Below are positions 27,760 through 39,789 of a stretch of DNA of 64,000 bases, piece by piece; within the stretch, counting starts at the first letter, position 1; every line of letters starts with the position of its first letter. Location: the NCBI GenBank assembly GCA_965178125.1, contig CBCXTV010000001.1:124001-188000 (forward strand), read 5' to 3'. Position numbers and translations under genes: made by a program. Origin of the DNA: Bilabrum cf. latius. Taxonomy: Eukaryota; Bigyra: Bicosoecida; Bigyra; Bicosoecida. Under the pieces are notes generated by a model. That model was not told the origin of the DNA. It did no database searches and was given only the letters and a program-made list of their open reading frames with translations.

Positions 27760-28878
27760 GCTTGCGTGACGGTTTTCCCTCTTAACCTGGCCTCTTGCGT
27801 GGCGCTGCTTCCGCGTGTGGCCTGAGCGTGCGACCTGAGCGTTCGGCCTGCTGTCGCGTGTGACCTGAGCGAACGGGCGCTCGACAGTATCCCGCGTTTG
27901 TTGCTTCTGGGGTTCAAGAAACTTGTACTTTTTGGGCTGTACGGTGGTCAGTGGTGCACGGTTCGTTCGCAGCCTCCGCGTTGTTGGAAAGCTATGGTGG
28001 AGCATGGTTCTTTTCGCAGCCTCCGCGTTGTGATCAAGCTACGGTGGAGCATGGTTCGTGAGCATGGTTCTTTTCGCAGCCTCCGCGTTGTTGACACGTG
28101 AAAGCTACGCGAACGTGACCACACAATAGGCCATACCCCAGGTGAAATCCGGACTCGGACATCCAGACGAAACGGCATCATGCACACTGTTGAACACACA
28201 AATGACACTGAGCTCCACCGTAACGTAACTTTCCATCACCACCTGGTTTATTTTCTCCGCGATGGCAGCTTGGCGGTGACGCTGTGTCTTCGGGCATGAA
28301 GGGGCAAATCTTTGATTTTTTGGGCCCTGTTTCGGTCACCGAAAAGTCGTGTGATTTCTGGCGCGCAGGAGGAGTGACGCAAGGTATTTCTGAACCGTTT
28401 TCCGGACGCTTTCCGGGCCTCCCATGTGACCGCTTTTTGCGTACCGAAACACGTTCCGCGCGTGAGGAGCAGATGCGGATCTCCGCGGGGTCCTAGTTGT
28501 GTCCTTTTTCGGGGGACGAAATCGGGCGCACTTGTCGTGCCGATTCGTGGTCGTCTCTGAGACCGGCTGCGAGTCGGGAAAGGTGCCCGGGAGATGCTCG
28601 TGTCCTTGGCTTCGTATTTCTCCGCGTATTCTTCAAACGCGGGCGCACGTCTCCTACCGATTCGTGGTCGGTTTCCGAGGCCGATCGCGAGTCGGGAAAT
28701 GCGCCCGCGATGCGCTCTCGATCTCGGAAAGGGCGGGAGTCCGTTCTTGCATTCGGAATGGGCGGGGAGTTGCTTTTCCTGGGAGCATGTGCGAGATTCC
28801 TTCTCCGCGGGTCCTCTTTCGGCTTCGGCAGTCAGCAGCGCACTCTGCGGGAACGGCATTCTCCGAGTCTCTTTGCCG

Positions 28879-29886
28879 ATGATGTCTGAGGAGAAACCGT
28901 CCGAGAGCATTGCTGTTTCCTTGGGAGACGGCCGCAATCTTCGTGCGCGTCGAGGCGCCGGTGATATGGGAAACGAGGGCGGCATGTTGGCGCGCGAGGT
29001 CGACGCGCCGGCGGAGCACGCCGGCGCGGCGGCAAGCGTCGATGATTCGGGCGGCCCCCACATCGAGAGCGGCGGCGCGGAGGCGGCGTCCACGGGGATG
29101 CTCGGAGAGGAGAGCGGCAAGGCAGCGCCGAAGGAGGACGCCGAAGACGACGGCGGCAAGAAGACGGAGGAGGAGGATGCTCGCGGCGGTGGACGTGCTG
29201 TGGTGCCCGGAGGTAATGACGACGTATGGACCAACGCAGCAGCTTGGAAGGCGGGTGGCGGCGTGGCAGCCGGGGCGGTCTCTGGCGCTGATAGCTGGGA
29301 TCTATGGGGGACCCCTGCGAAGTCGTCATGGGGGGAGACGTACGTGCTGCGGCAGGTCGCGTCGGAGCCGGCGGAGGAGGCGACATGGACTTGCAACGCG
29401 TGCCAGTGCTGCAAGCCCCGGTCGGCGTACTTTAAGAAGTGGAAGGACTGGATCCAACCAGTTTGCCGGGTGTGTTGCGACAAGTTCGACAACGCGACGC
29501 CGTGGTGGGTGTGGTGCAAGAGCTGCAAAAACGAGTATCCGGCGTACCGATTTCCCCAGATCCGCCGGAAGAAGGAGAACTTGCGCTATTTCTTCCCTGA
29601 GGACTGGTGCGCGAAGTGCCTGGTTGCGCGTGGCTGGAGTCTCCATGATGTCCGTTCCTCTGCGGGTGAAGCGAAGCGTTGGGTGCCAAAAGCTGGCGCG
29701 AATACCGGTGACGGCGACAACGACGCTCGTGCTCCCGCACGCGACGAGCTTCCTGCAGGAGGCGCCGCCTCCTGCAGCAACGCCGTGCGTCAGAGTTCTT
29801 CGCGTGACGAGGCCTTGGATGACATCAAGCGGGCCATGGAGCTTCTCCAGAATGCGGAAAGGTTCCTCCTCACGATGCCAGCGTGA
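28879..29886 (+). CDS. Gene B, copy 2
   Basis: Same as 1684-2691, with Gly at residue 58 and Leu at 142, plus a silent change at 28899. At these sites copy 2 agrees with the paralogue B' (12595-13785), while copies 1 and 3 do not. All four CxxC pairs are intact. Confidence 0.72.
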   Translation: MMSEEKPSESIAVSLGDGRNLRARRGAGDMGNEGGMLAREVDAPAEHAGAAASVDDSGGPHIESGGAEAASTGMLGEESGKAAPKEDAEDDGGKKTEEEDARGGGRAVVPGGNDDVWTNAAAWKAGGGVAAGAVSGADSWDLWGTPAKSSWGETYVLRQVASEPAEEATWTCNACQCCKPRSAYFKKWKDWIQPVCRVCCDKFDNATPWWVWCKSCKNEYPAYRFPQIRRKKENLRYFFPEDWCAKCLVARGWSLHDVRSSAGEAKRWVPKAGANTGDGDNDARAPARDELPAGGAASCSNAVRQSSSRDEALDDIKRAMELLQNAERFLLTMPA

Positions 29887-30987
29887 CGCGGGAGCTTCCC
29901 GAATGGGTCCGTCGTACTGTGAGGGCGCTCCGGAAGGAAGAGCGCGAGTGAGTCATCCTTGCGCCGAGGTGAGCGCGACGTCGGAGGAGCACGGTCGTTT
30001 GATTGGGAACGATATGGTCGGCAGAGTGTGAAAATCCGAGTTTCTCGTGCAGGATTGGGCAGCTCTCTAGATATCTTGCCTGGGAAGGGTGTGATGTGGT
30101 GGGAGCGCTTCCGCCTCACGTGGCAGACGTCCACACTTCCTGGTTCCCCGGCAGGCTGTTTGGCGAGACGGAGTGGCAAAGCATCCGCCTGCTGATTCCT
30201 ACTTTGTTACCTCGATTGTGAGCTCGGAGCTTGGGGCGGAGGATTCTGCGGGCAGCTCATGTGTGCCTAGAGTGTCATCCCGCGACCCTCTGACTTCTGT
30301 TCGTGGCTTTACCTCTTCGCGCAGGAAGATTCCTCATGAGGCAAGCCCGGTCCGAACTCGCGTGGGATGCCGTGCGCTGGTGCGGCTTCCACTCATCCCC
30401 GGGGTGGGGAGCGCTGGGTAAAGGATCGTCTGTCCCTGCAAGTTTCGATTCGGCGAGGTGCGGCAGCATGACGCGGACCGAGGTGAAGTCCTTTGTCCGC
30501 GATAGGTCGCCGCGTCGCGCGGTGGCGACCCCACAGCGCCCCAATCCCATTCCGGAGAGGGGGTGTGATGCAGTGGGAGCCCTTCCGCCTCACGTGACAG
30601 ACGTTCACACTTCCTGGTTCCCATAAGGTCTTCAGCACAGCGCATGCGAGGCAGGCTGTTCGGCGAGACGTAGTGGCATCGCCCCCGCCTGCTCATTCCT
30701 ACTTTGTTACCTCGATTGTCAGCTTGGGGCTCGGGGCGGCGGATTCAGCGGGCAGCTCATGTATGCTGGAGTGTCATCCCGCGACCTCTGACTTCTGTCC
30801 GTGGCTTTACCTCTTCGCGCAGGAAGATTCCTCATGAGGCAAGCCCGGTGCGAACTCCTGTGGGATGCCGTGCGCTGGTTCGGATTCCACTCATGCCCGA
30901 TGTGGGGAGCGCTAGGGTAAAGGATCGTCTGTCCCTGCAAGTTTCGATTCGGCTCGAGTCAATGTGAGGAAGGAGAGGTGCGGCAGC

Positions 30988-31509
30988 ATGACGCGGAACG
31001 AGGTGACGTCCTTTGTCCGCGATAGGTCGCCGCGTCGCGCGGTGGCGACCCCGCAGCGCCCAAACCCCGCCCCGCCTAGTCCTCACTCGACAGCGGTGTC
31101 GAACCTGCAGCAGCGCTTCGAGAACATGCAGCAGCGTGCGGAAAGCTTGAGCGCTCAGCTGGAGTACGCCCAAAGTGTGATCAGGCTGCTCTCAGGCCTG
31201 TTGCGCGATGAGGCTCCTCGGTTCTATGCAGACTTTGATCCCGTGATTCGGCGTGCGATGTCTGGCGCAAGCGGCTCCGTTGCGGGTAGGTCTTTCCGTC
31301 TTGTGGACGGAGGCGTCATCCACGGACCTGACACAGCAGTCGCTGCTCCTCCGCGTCGTCTCATCGTTGAGGTGCGTACGGACTGGGAGATGACCGAGAC
31401 TGCCTCAACTGTGCTGGATTCCTCAGGATCAGACGACATGGGTTCCGAGGACTCGCCGCCGCCGACCGTCGTCCTCCCCAGCGGCGCGGCGGGCGCCGGC
31501 GGTGCCTAG
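30988..31509 (+). CDS. Gene C, copy 2
   Basis: Translation identical to 3793-4314. The duplicated leader arm is also present, with one base changed at 30453. Confidence 0.6.
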   Translation: MTRNEVTSFVRDRSPRRAVATPQRPNPAPPSPHSTAVSNLQQRFENMQQRAESLSAQLEYAQSVIRLLSGLLRDEAPRFYADFDPVIRRAMSGASGSVAGRSFRLVDGGVIHGPDTAVAAPPRRLIVEVRTDWEMTETASTVLDSSGSDDMGSEDSPPPTVVLPSGAAGAGGA

Positions 31510-32047
31510 TCCTCGGCAGCTCCTGCATCGGAGCCTCCTGTCGAGATTCGATCGCGCAACGTCGTTCCTTACATTGCTTGCCGTCGCATGTGCCGGGCGG
31601 TGGTGGGTGTGCGTGTTCGCCGAAAGTTCCCGGCCTCGTCTTCCTCAGGAGAGCTCCTCGACCCGAAATTGGCAGCTCAGCGCTGCCGTGGCCGATACAG
31701 TACCCGTGCATGGCCAGTTGGCAGCTACGCGCTGCCGTTGCCAATGTCGTCCGCACGAGAGCAGAGTGGCAGCTCAGCGCAGGCGAGAAACCGCGCTCGC
31801 AATGCTGCGAGGTGTATTCAATGCTGTGCACGTGTCTATCCCTCTCCCTGGTTTTGTCTCGCTTGCGCCAGTGTGACCGCAGCAGAGCGGGTGCTTCCCG
31901 TGCGTCTTCAGCTTTGAGCACTCCTCCAGCGACAGGAAGGCATTCGCTTGCTCTCGCTCCCCGCCTGCGTCCTATCCCTCCCGGGTATCTTCAGAGGCCA
32001 CAGGCAGTGCGAAGCTTGGCAGCGGGTCCGTCCGCGTCGTTTCGGCT

Positions 32048-33685
32048 GTGAGCGATCTTCTGCCCGGTTCCTCACGCGTCATAATGTCCTCTGCTTCGGT
32101 GCCGGATCAGCTCGCACGGATCAGTAAGGAGCTGAAGTGTCTCAGAGACGCGAGACAACGGGCGCGCAATGGGCTGCGCCATCCGTGGTTGCGCGCCATG
32201 GAGGCACAGGTCGCTGAGGTTATTCGTCATCACCCCGGCGGTGGCGAGGCAGCTCTTCGAACCTATGTCTCTCGTCAGTTGCAGAGTCGACAGGTTTCCA
32301 CGCGGACGGCTTCGCAGGAGGAGTTTCAAAGGCAGGTCGATGAGGAGGTCGCGCTCACCATGAGGCGCCCAGCTGAGGCGTGGCAGCGAAATCCTCTTCG
32401 CTCATGTCATCGAGAGTCCGTGGCACGCGCAGAGACCTTTCTCGCCGAGGCTTCTGTCGTTGCTTGGATCGACCATGTGAACGAGCAGCGTGGGTGTGCT
32501 CCAACTGGGAACATGGTTTTCGCCATGCTTGCGAGGATGGGCGTTCGCGCGGGGAAGGACTCGGCTCGACGGCAGTGGCTCCTGCGCTTCCGTCGTCGTT
32601 GGCGGCTTCGGCATGGCCGATTGAAGAAGCAGCCCCCGGTAACACTCGATTACGTCAGACTCGCGTGTCGTGTCTTCTATCAGTGGATTGAATTCGCAGA
32701 AGCGCGAGTGCCCCCCAACCGCCGCCTCGTCTTTGTGAATTTCGATGAGTCCAGCGTGCCCTTTGCCTTTCCGGGAATGCGCGGGTACATCGCACCGAGG
32801 TCAGGAACGGAGCCCGCTTCGCTTGGTTCGCGCACGGAGCGCCTCGCCTCGAATAGCAATCGAGGATCGTACACCTTTCTGGGTTTTATTAGCGACTGCC
32901 CGGAAATCCAGCGACGACTCCCGCGTATACTCATCGGGAAGCACACGCGGCTGAGCAAGCGCTTGATGCGTGGGGCGCCGAACCAAATGGTGGACGGAAT
33001 GGAAGTCTGGGCCCGAGAGAGCTCGTGGGTGACGCAGTCCCTCATGTTCGACATTCTGCGTCGGCTTTTCGCTTCTTGGATGGACATTCAGCATGAGATC
33101 TATCCAATAGTGATACTTGACTGCGCGCCCCAACACATTTCCACTGAGATTGTGAACTTCGCACACGGCCTTGGCATGGATCTCGTGTTTATTCCTGGTC
33201 GACTCACCTTCCTGCTTCAGCCGTTGGACGTTCTCGTCTTTCAGCTTCTTAAGCGCGACCTTCGGGAGACGTGGATGCAGGAGCGCTCGCGTCATGAAGC
33301 GGGTCATGTCGATGTCTCTTGCCATCTCAGGGTTGTCGCTGAGTGCACGAAGAGAGTGCTCTCGTCTGGCTCGTGGCAAGGCGCTTTCGATATGACAGGC
33401 ATTACCAGCGGCAGGCGCCGCTTGCATTCGACCCTACGGCGCTTGTTTGAGTGTGACATGGAGGACATCTCCAGCGATGCTCCGTCTGTCGACCAGCTCC
33501 GCTTCATCAGCAGTCCGCAGCAGCCTCTCCCGCACGATGCGCTCATCAACAGGGCCCCAGTCGCGTCCGGACACGCGGTCGACGGAGGCGTCCACGGTGG
33601 TAACGCTCGCCGCGTGCCTCGTGGCCGCAGACTAAACGGATGGACCCCCCGCGATCGCGCTCACCCCTCGGCGGCCATGCCGTGA
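32048..33685 (+). CDS. Gene D, pogo-like DDE protein, copy 2
   Basis: Translation identical to 4853-6490, with the DD35D triad kept. The only nearby difference is in its leader (31843). Confidence 0.85.
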   Translation: MSDLLPGSSRVIMSSASVPDQLARISKELKCLRDARQRARNGLRHPWLRAMEAQVAEVIRHHPGGGEAALRTYVSRQLQSRQVSTRTASQEEFQRQVDEEVALTMRRPAEAWQRNPLRSCHRESVARAETFLAEASVVAWIDHVNEQRGCAPTGNMVFAMLARMGVRAGKDSARRQWLLRFRRRWRLRHGRLKKQPPVTLDYVRLACRVFYQWIEFAEARVPPNRRLVFVNFDESSVPFAFPGMRGYIAPRSGTEPASLGSRTERLASNSNRGSYTFLGFISDCPEIQRRLPRILIGKHTRLSKRLMRGAPNQMVDGMEVWARESSWVTQSLMFDILRRLFASWMDIQHEIYPIVILDCAPQHISTEIVNFAHGLGMDLVFIPGRLTFLLQPLDVLVFQLLKRDLRETWMQERSRHEAGHVDVSCHLRVVAECTKRVLSSGSWQGAFDMTGITSGRRRLHSTLRRLFECDMEDISSDAPSVDQLRFISSPQQPLPHDALINRAPVASGHAVDGGVHGGNARRVPRGRRLNGWTPRDRAHPSAAMP

Positions 33686-34704
33686 CCTCGACCACGACCA
33701 TGTCAGGGGCGAACGCGACTTCGTCAACCTCGAGCACGACCATCCCAGCGGCGAACGCGGCTTCCTCGATGGGATCCCTGACCCCGACGAAGCTTCCCCG
33801 ACCTCGGCCACGTGAACCTGCAGGCGCATTCTTGCCCGATGTGCCCGCGCAGGTGGCGGCCTGCACGGCGTGGGCGCCACCGTTTCGTCGACCAGACAGC
33901 TCAGCCACTCCGGCGACGCGCGAGGCGGCAACGTCCACGTGCATCAATCCGTGGACCGCTCTCTCCTGGTATCCGACACCACCGCAGCCGACGGACCCCC
34001 CTTCCGACAGGCCTCGCGAGGTACCGAACCGGAGCTCCCGGCAGCAGCGCAGGCGTCATGCTTGGGGCGGCACGTGGGTGTTCGACGACGCCATTACGCT
34101 CAGCGATTGCGGGTCGAGGGTGCAGATCGACGCGCCGCAGTCGAAGCTCTTGGCGATGGTCCTGCCCCGGAAGTCGGGCCAGTGGATTCCTCGTAGGCTG
34201 CGCTCGCGTACGATCTGGTATTTGGCTGGGGAGCAGTCGGCCGTGATCACCAACCTCAAGTGCCAGGCCTGCAGTCGGGTCAAGCACGCGGACAGCTTCA
34301 ACCCGAAGAGCTTGCGTCGGGCTCAGTACTCGTTGCTGCATTCCCTGTGGCCCGGCTACATACGACGTACCGAGCGGTCTATTTGGTGCACGCAGTGTGC
34401 GGTGGAGGACCAGTTGATGCAGGGCAACTTTCCGGACGGCTACTGTTTCCGGATCCGCGCCACACTCGAAATTTGCCATCAAGATCGCGTCGCGGCCAAG
34501 CTGTTTGCAGTGCACGACAGTAACGCTCTCTTCGAGCAGATCCCGCTGAGCTCCCGTGCGGCCATGGACGTGGCGGAGCAGTTGCGCCGATACTGGCAGG
34601 ATGCCGTGTCCTCAGACGGCCAGAGCAACATCTTCCACAGCGACCACGTTTCGACAGACGACGACTCTGAGTTCGCACCGGGCGGACCGGAGAGCGTGCC
34701 GTGA
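33640..34704 (+). CDS. Gene E, zinc-ribbon-like protein, copy 2
   Basis: Translation identical to 6445-7509, with the same 46-base overlap with D. Confidence 0.68.
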   Translation: MDPPRSRSPLGGHAVTSTTTMSGANATSSTSSTTIPAANAASSMGSLTPTKLPRPRPREPAGAFLPDVPAQVAACTAWAPPFRRPDSSATPATREAATSTCINPWTALSWYPTPPQPTDPPSDRPREVPNRSSRQQRRRHAWGGTWVFDDAITLSDCGSRVQIDAPQSKLLAMVLPRKSGQWIPRRLRSRTIWYLAGEQSAVITNLKCQACSRVKHADSFNPKSLRRAQYSLLHSLWPGYIRRTERSIWCTQCAVEDQLMQGNFPDGYCFRIRATLEICHQDRVAAKLFAVHDSNALFEQIPLSSRAAMDVAEQLRRYWQDAVSSDGQSNIFHSDHVSTDDDSEFAPGGPESVP

Positions 34705-34905
34705 GGGACCGCAGCGACAGTAGCGTCGCTTAGGTGAGGAGCGGGTGCCAATGCTCTTTTGAAAATGGTGTGTCGTACGTACGGCAGGAGCCGTCGGTGG
34801 GAGCGGGGCGGATCCTGCGGGAAGTCGTGGAGACTGAGGGCAGAGACTCTCGGGTCGGTCAGGGTCTCATGTAACGTGCTGTTCACCGCAGAGGTATGTG
34901 CGGAT

Positions 34906-35157
34906 CTTGGTGGATCTCTCGAGGACATGGGTGGCATACCGTTGTGCATCCGTTCCCCGGGGGGGGCGGTCGCAGAAGAGTGCACACGAAAACAAGAGGA
35001 AAGGAGACCAACCCCCCAAACCCACGTAGTGCGATCCTGGGGGGTACCCTATAAGGTACTAAGAATCCTTCTCCCGAAAATCGCACTACCTCGGGCCACA
35101 ACGTCTTGGTGGATTCCTCGAGGACATGGGTGGCATACCGTTGTGCATCCGTTCCCC
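34906..35157. repeat. Direct repeats and origin-like cassette, copy 2
   Basis: Same as 7711-7962: 53-bp direct repeats around the GTAGTGCGAT/ATCGCACTAC stem-loop. Confidence 0.75.
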
Positions 35158-37784
35158 GTCGCTCCCTAACGTCTTCAGTGGCAGGTTCGGAAAAGACACC
35201 TCCGTAGGCACGCGACAAGTCCCGGTGAAGCGGGCTCGCACCGCGCTGGGCGGGAGATCGTGAGCGCTTAGAGGACCGGAGCTTTCGGGCGGGTGCGTGT
35301 CTCGACAAACTCCCTCTTGACCACGGGCGGGGAACGTGTAGGGCGGAAGCTAAAGACACCGTAAGTAGCGGAGGGCTAACATTCCGTCCTTCGGTGAGAG
35401 CCAAAAGTTCGAGTCTGCGAGAGACTATTATACGAAGTTCTCCCCTCCTCATACGTGCGCATAGCCTCCTCACGCGGTAGCGCGAGCGCGGGACCCGGAC
35501 CTGTCCCTGATGGGCGTGAATCTGAACCCGGCGTACTCTCCTAGTCTGTCACTTCCACGACCTTGTTGTCGCGGAACCACTTGCACGGAGAGGAACCTGT
35601 CGTTCAAGCGGGTGCAGCCGGACGCGCAGGTGTAGTGCATCGCCTTGCATATGTGCACGGCCAAGTAGATGCCGGAACCGTAGAGGTATCACACTTCCCG
35701 CGGAGCTTGGGTGGGTCTTTCGCTGCTGTCGTCTGCTCCAGAAGGTTTGCGCCAAAAACCGGAAAACTTCTAAGACAGAGGTGGGATGCCAGGAGCTCAC
35801 GGTCCTGCCGGATTGGGGAGGTCCATGCCCACGCGAGCCGGGTACGCGTCCAAATCAACGCACAGAGCGGGAGCTGAGGGCGCCAAGGACGCTCACTGTC
35901 AGGCACACACAACGCGCACAGAATTCGTCATTTCGCGTTCAAAGCCTGCCAACGACGTGGCGCTTGGCGAAATGTGGTGGGTCGCGAAGATGTGGTACTT
36001 CGCCGTGCCTTTCTCTATGACGGCCAAGCGTGCACTCGCCATCGCGCTCGGACGCCACAGGAAGAGATCCCAGCTCGCAGCTCCGCCGCCTCATCCAGGA
36101 GTAAGGCGAAGTCGAATCGTGAATAGCGCTTCGCACCTTCACAGAGCCGAGGATCACAGATAGGCCCCGCCTCACAGAACCCAGCGCCATAGGGCAGAGC
36201 GTGAAGTACCTGGCCGCTTGGCTTGGCCGGACCCCCGCCCGCCCTCCGCCGGCAGCTCCTCCCGTCCGTCCCTATGGAGGCAGATCCGCGTACCCATGCT
36301 GCGGCGGGATCCTGACACAATCCGCTCCTCTTAGTGTGTGGCCGTGGGGCATGAGTGGAGCAGCATCGGGCCCTCACCAGCCGTGGAACGGAAGCAGCTC
36401 TCCGTGCGGCAGCTGTGCGATGCACAGACCTCGTCCCAAAGATACGGATCCATTTTGCCGTCTTCCCGCGCATACTGCATCGCTCTGCAAAACTGCATTG
36501 CGCAGTGGATCCCCGAGCGTCGACTGCCAATAGCAGGCGGCCTCGCAAGGCCTTCATGGACGCAGGATTTGGGCTTCTTCATCGTAAATTTGGGGTCTGC
36601 TCAGCGCGCGAAAATTCCAACGCTTCAAAATGATCCGGACGTCGCGAGAAGGGAACTCGTTGCTTGCTCACCTGTGCGGAGGGGTTGGATGCCCGATGTG
36701 CTAAAGAGAGGATACTGTCCGTCGGCGTTCTCTCTTCACCTTGTGCGGAAGGGTTGGGTGCCTGATTTCAGACAGAGAAGGTCTCGTCCGTTGGGAGCGC
36801 TTAGGAATACTTCCGGATGGGGCGTCCAGACGCGGTCCAGGACCTCCAGCTCGTCGGGGTCAATGTCGCCCGCGCCGTCCGTGCCTTTGACGCCTCTGGA
36901 TCGATGATGCCCACGATCTTTGTCATCTCGGACGACACACGTCCCAGCTGCTCTTTGGTAGTGCATTACCTCATTGACCCCGAAGCGTTGAATATTTAAT
37001 GAAGACCCTTCGGAAGCTGGCGAAGTTTGTCAGCTTGTCGGAGCGCAGCCTGGGTCCTTGTCAACAAACATGGAGGGTTTCGGGGCGGATTTCCAGCGTT
37101 CCGCCTTGATATCGAGTGCACCTCGAGGTCGGGATCGAAGCGGGGCGGGCGGTTCGTCATCCTCTGTGATACGCTTAGGAGGCGCCGACTTGATGCCCAC
37201 CTTGTCCCCCAATCACTCCAGACGTAACTGGGGAACTCTTCCCGTCGTGGGCCGGGTACGCCTCCGAATCCCACGCGAGCCGTTCCCCACGGCGCACCGA
37301 TAAGCGCCGCTGCAAGCGTACCAAGAGGGGCGTACCAAGAGGTGCTTCCTTCGCTCGGCAGTGTGGCACTTCAAGCAGTAGAATGTGCCACTCCCAGCAC
37401 GTAGGTGGAGTTTGCGAGCTGCCGGCCGACATGCTCGTGTGGTGACCTCCGGCGCACCGATAAGTGCCGCTGCAAGCGCACCAATACTACTTCGCTTGGG
37501 AGCGAGGCACTTTAAGCAATGCAGTGCGCCGGTTTTCGTGCACGCCCGGTCGCGCGGACGCCGCAGGTGGCTTGGCCGTAGGATAGAATTAGTGGCGGGT
37601 CGGTTTTGCATGTCTTCCCTCTCCTCTTGATATGGTACACAAAGGCAAGAGCCTGACGATGCAGACGGAACTCCTGGATTTCACCGCCACATTCCTAGTC
37701 AAGACAGCCCTCGACTAAACAGACGCCGAGTTATCTTGAGCAGCATCCCACGACGCAGTGATGTGGACGGCAAGGGTGATGCCA

Positions 37785-39629
37785 TGCTTTCCGGGCCTCC
37801 CATGTGACCGCTTTTTGCGTACCGAAACACTTTCCGGGGTCGACGCCCCGGCGGAACACGCCGGCGCGGCGGCAAGCGTCGATGTTGCGGGCGGCCCAGC
37901 CATGAGGTACATGATCAAGTACACGGAAAGCACGCAGAGCGTCGTCAATCCGTTCGTGAGCCGCGAGTTCCAAAAGGTCTTCGAGACATCCGCCCGGAAA
38001 GCACGCAGAGCATCGTCAATCCGTTCGTGAGCCGCGAGTTCCAGAAGGTCTTCGAGCACATCCCCCCGGAAAGCACGCAGAGCATCGTCAATCCGTTCGT
38101 GAGCCGCGAATTCCAGAAGGTCTTCGAGCACATCCCCCCGGAAAGCACGCAGAGCATCGTCAATCCGTTCGTGAGCCGCGAATTCCAAAAGGTCTTCGAG
38201 CACATCCCCCGGATGATGTCGAGCATGCGGACGCCCTGCTCCGGATGATGTCGGCCATGCGGACGCTCTTCCCAGACCTTGCGCGGCAGCGGGACGAAAA
38301 TGGAGCTCTCCCTGCACCGCAAGCACGCCGGAAACCTGGTGCACTTCCACGTGTGCATGACGGACTCCGAGAGGTCGCATCGTTGTCGCGTGGCGGAGGA
38401 TTTCATTTGGGCCGGCAGCAGGCCGAATGTCGTGTACGGCTTTAAGGTACCGAACCGGAGCTCCCGGCAGCAGCGCAGGCGGAGACATCCGCCCGGAAAG
38501 CACGCAGAGCATCGTCAATCCGTTCGTGAGCCGCGAGTTCCAGAAGGTCTTCGAGCACATCCCCCCGGAAAGCACGCAGAGCATCGTCAATCCGTTCGTG
38601 AGCCGCGAATTCCAGAAGGTCTTCGAGCACATCCCCCCGGAAAGCACGCAGAGCATCGTCAATCCGTTCGTGAGCCGCGAATTCCAAAAGGTCTTCGAGC
38701 ACATCCCCCGGATGATGTCGAGCATGCGGACGCCCGGCTCCGGATGATGTCGGCCATGCGGACGCTCTTCCCAGACCTTGCGCGGCAGCGGGACGAAAAT
38801 GGAGCTCTCCCTGCACCGCAAGCACGCCGGAAACCTGGTGCACTTCCACGTGTGCATGACGGACTCCGAGAGGTCGCATCGTTGTCGCGTGGCGGAGGAT
38901 TTCATTTGGGCCGGCAGCAGGCCGAATGTCGTGTACGGCTTTAAGGTACCGAACCGGAGCTCCCGGCAGCAGCGCAGGCGGCATGCTTGGGGCGGCACGT
39001 GGATCTTCGACGACGCCATTACGCTCAGCGATTGCGGGTCGAGGGTGCAGATCGACGCGCCGCAGTCGAAGGTCTTGGCGATGGTAATGCCCCGGAAGTC
39101 GGGCCAGTGGATTCCTCATAGGCTGCGCTCGCGTACGATCTGGTATTTGGGTGGGGAGCAGTCGGCCGTGATCACCAACCTCAAGTGCCAGGCCTGCCCC
39201 GGAAGTCGGGCCAGGGCATTCTCCGAGTCTCTTTGCCGATGATGTCTGAGGAGAAACCGTCCGAGAGCATTGCTGTTTCCTTGGGAGACGGCCGCAATCT
39301 TCGTGGGCGTCAAGGCGCCGGTAATATGGGAAACGAGGGCGGCATGTTGGCGCGCGAGGTCGACGCCCCGGCGGAGGGGGGGGGCCGTACGTGCCGTGAC
39401 AGGTCGCGCCGGAGCCGGCGGAGGAGGCGACATGGACTTGCAACGCGTGCCAGGGCCTAAGCCCCGGTCAGAGTACTTCAAGAAGTGGAAGGACTGGATC
39501 CAACCAGTTTGCCGGGTGTGTTACGACAAGTTCGACAGCGCGACGCCGTGGTGGGTGAGGTGCAAGAACTGCAAAAACGAGTTTCCGGCGTACCGATTTC
39601 CCCAGATCCGCCGGAAGAGGGACGGGCCT
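37785..39629 (+). pseudogene. Mosaic of gene fragments, copy 2
   Basis: Same fragment order and 499-bp block duplication as 10590-12434. The mosaic is therefore older than the duplication of the 27-kb unit. Confidence 0.85.
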
Positions 39630-39789
39630 CGATCTCGGAAAGGGCGGGAGTCCGTTCTTGCATTCGGAATGGGCGGGGAGTTGCTTTTCCTGGGAGCATG
39701 TGCGAGATTCCTTCTCCGCGGGTCCTCTTTCGGCTTCGGCAGTCAGCAGCGCACTCTGCGGGAACGGCATTCTCCGAGTCTCTTTGCCG

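Noticed and set aside
26959-28005. 348-codon minus-strand open frame opposite gene A
   Set aside because: Arg/His-rich antisense shadow. In copy 3 the same frame is closed by the single base change at 55032 or lost at its start, so it is not conserved.
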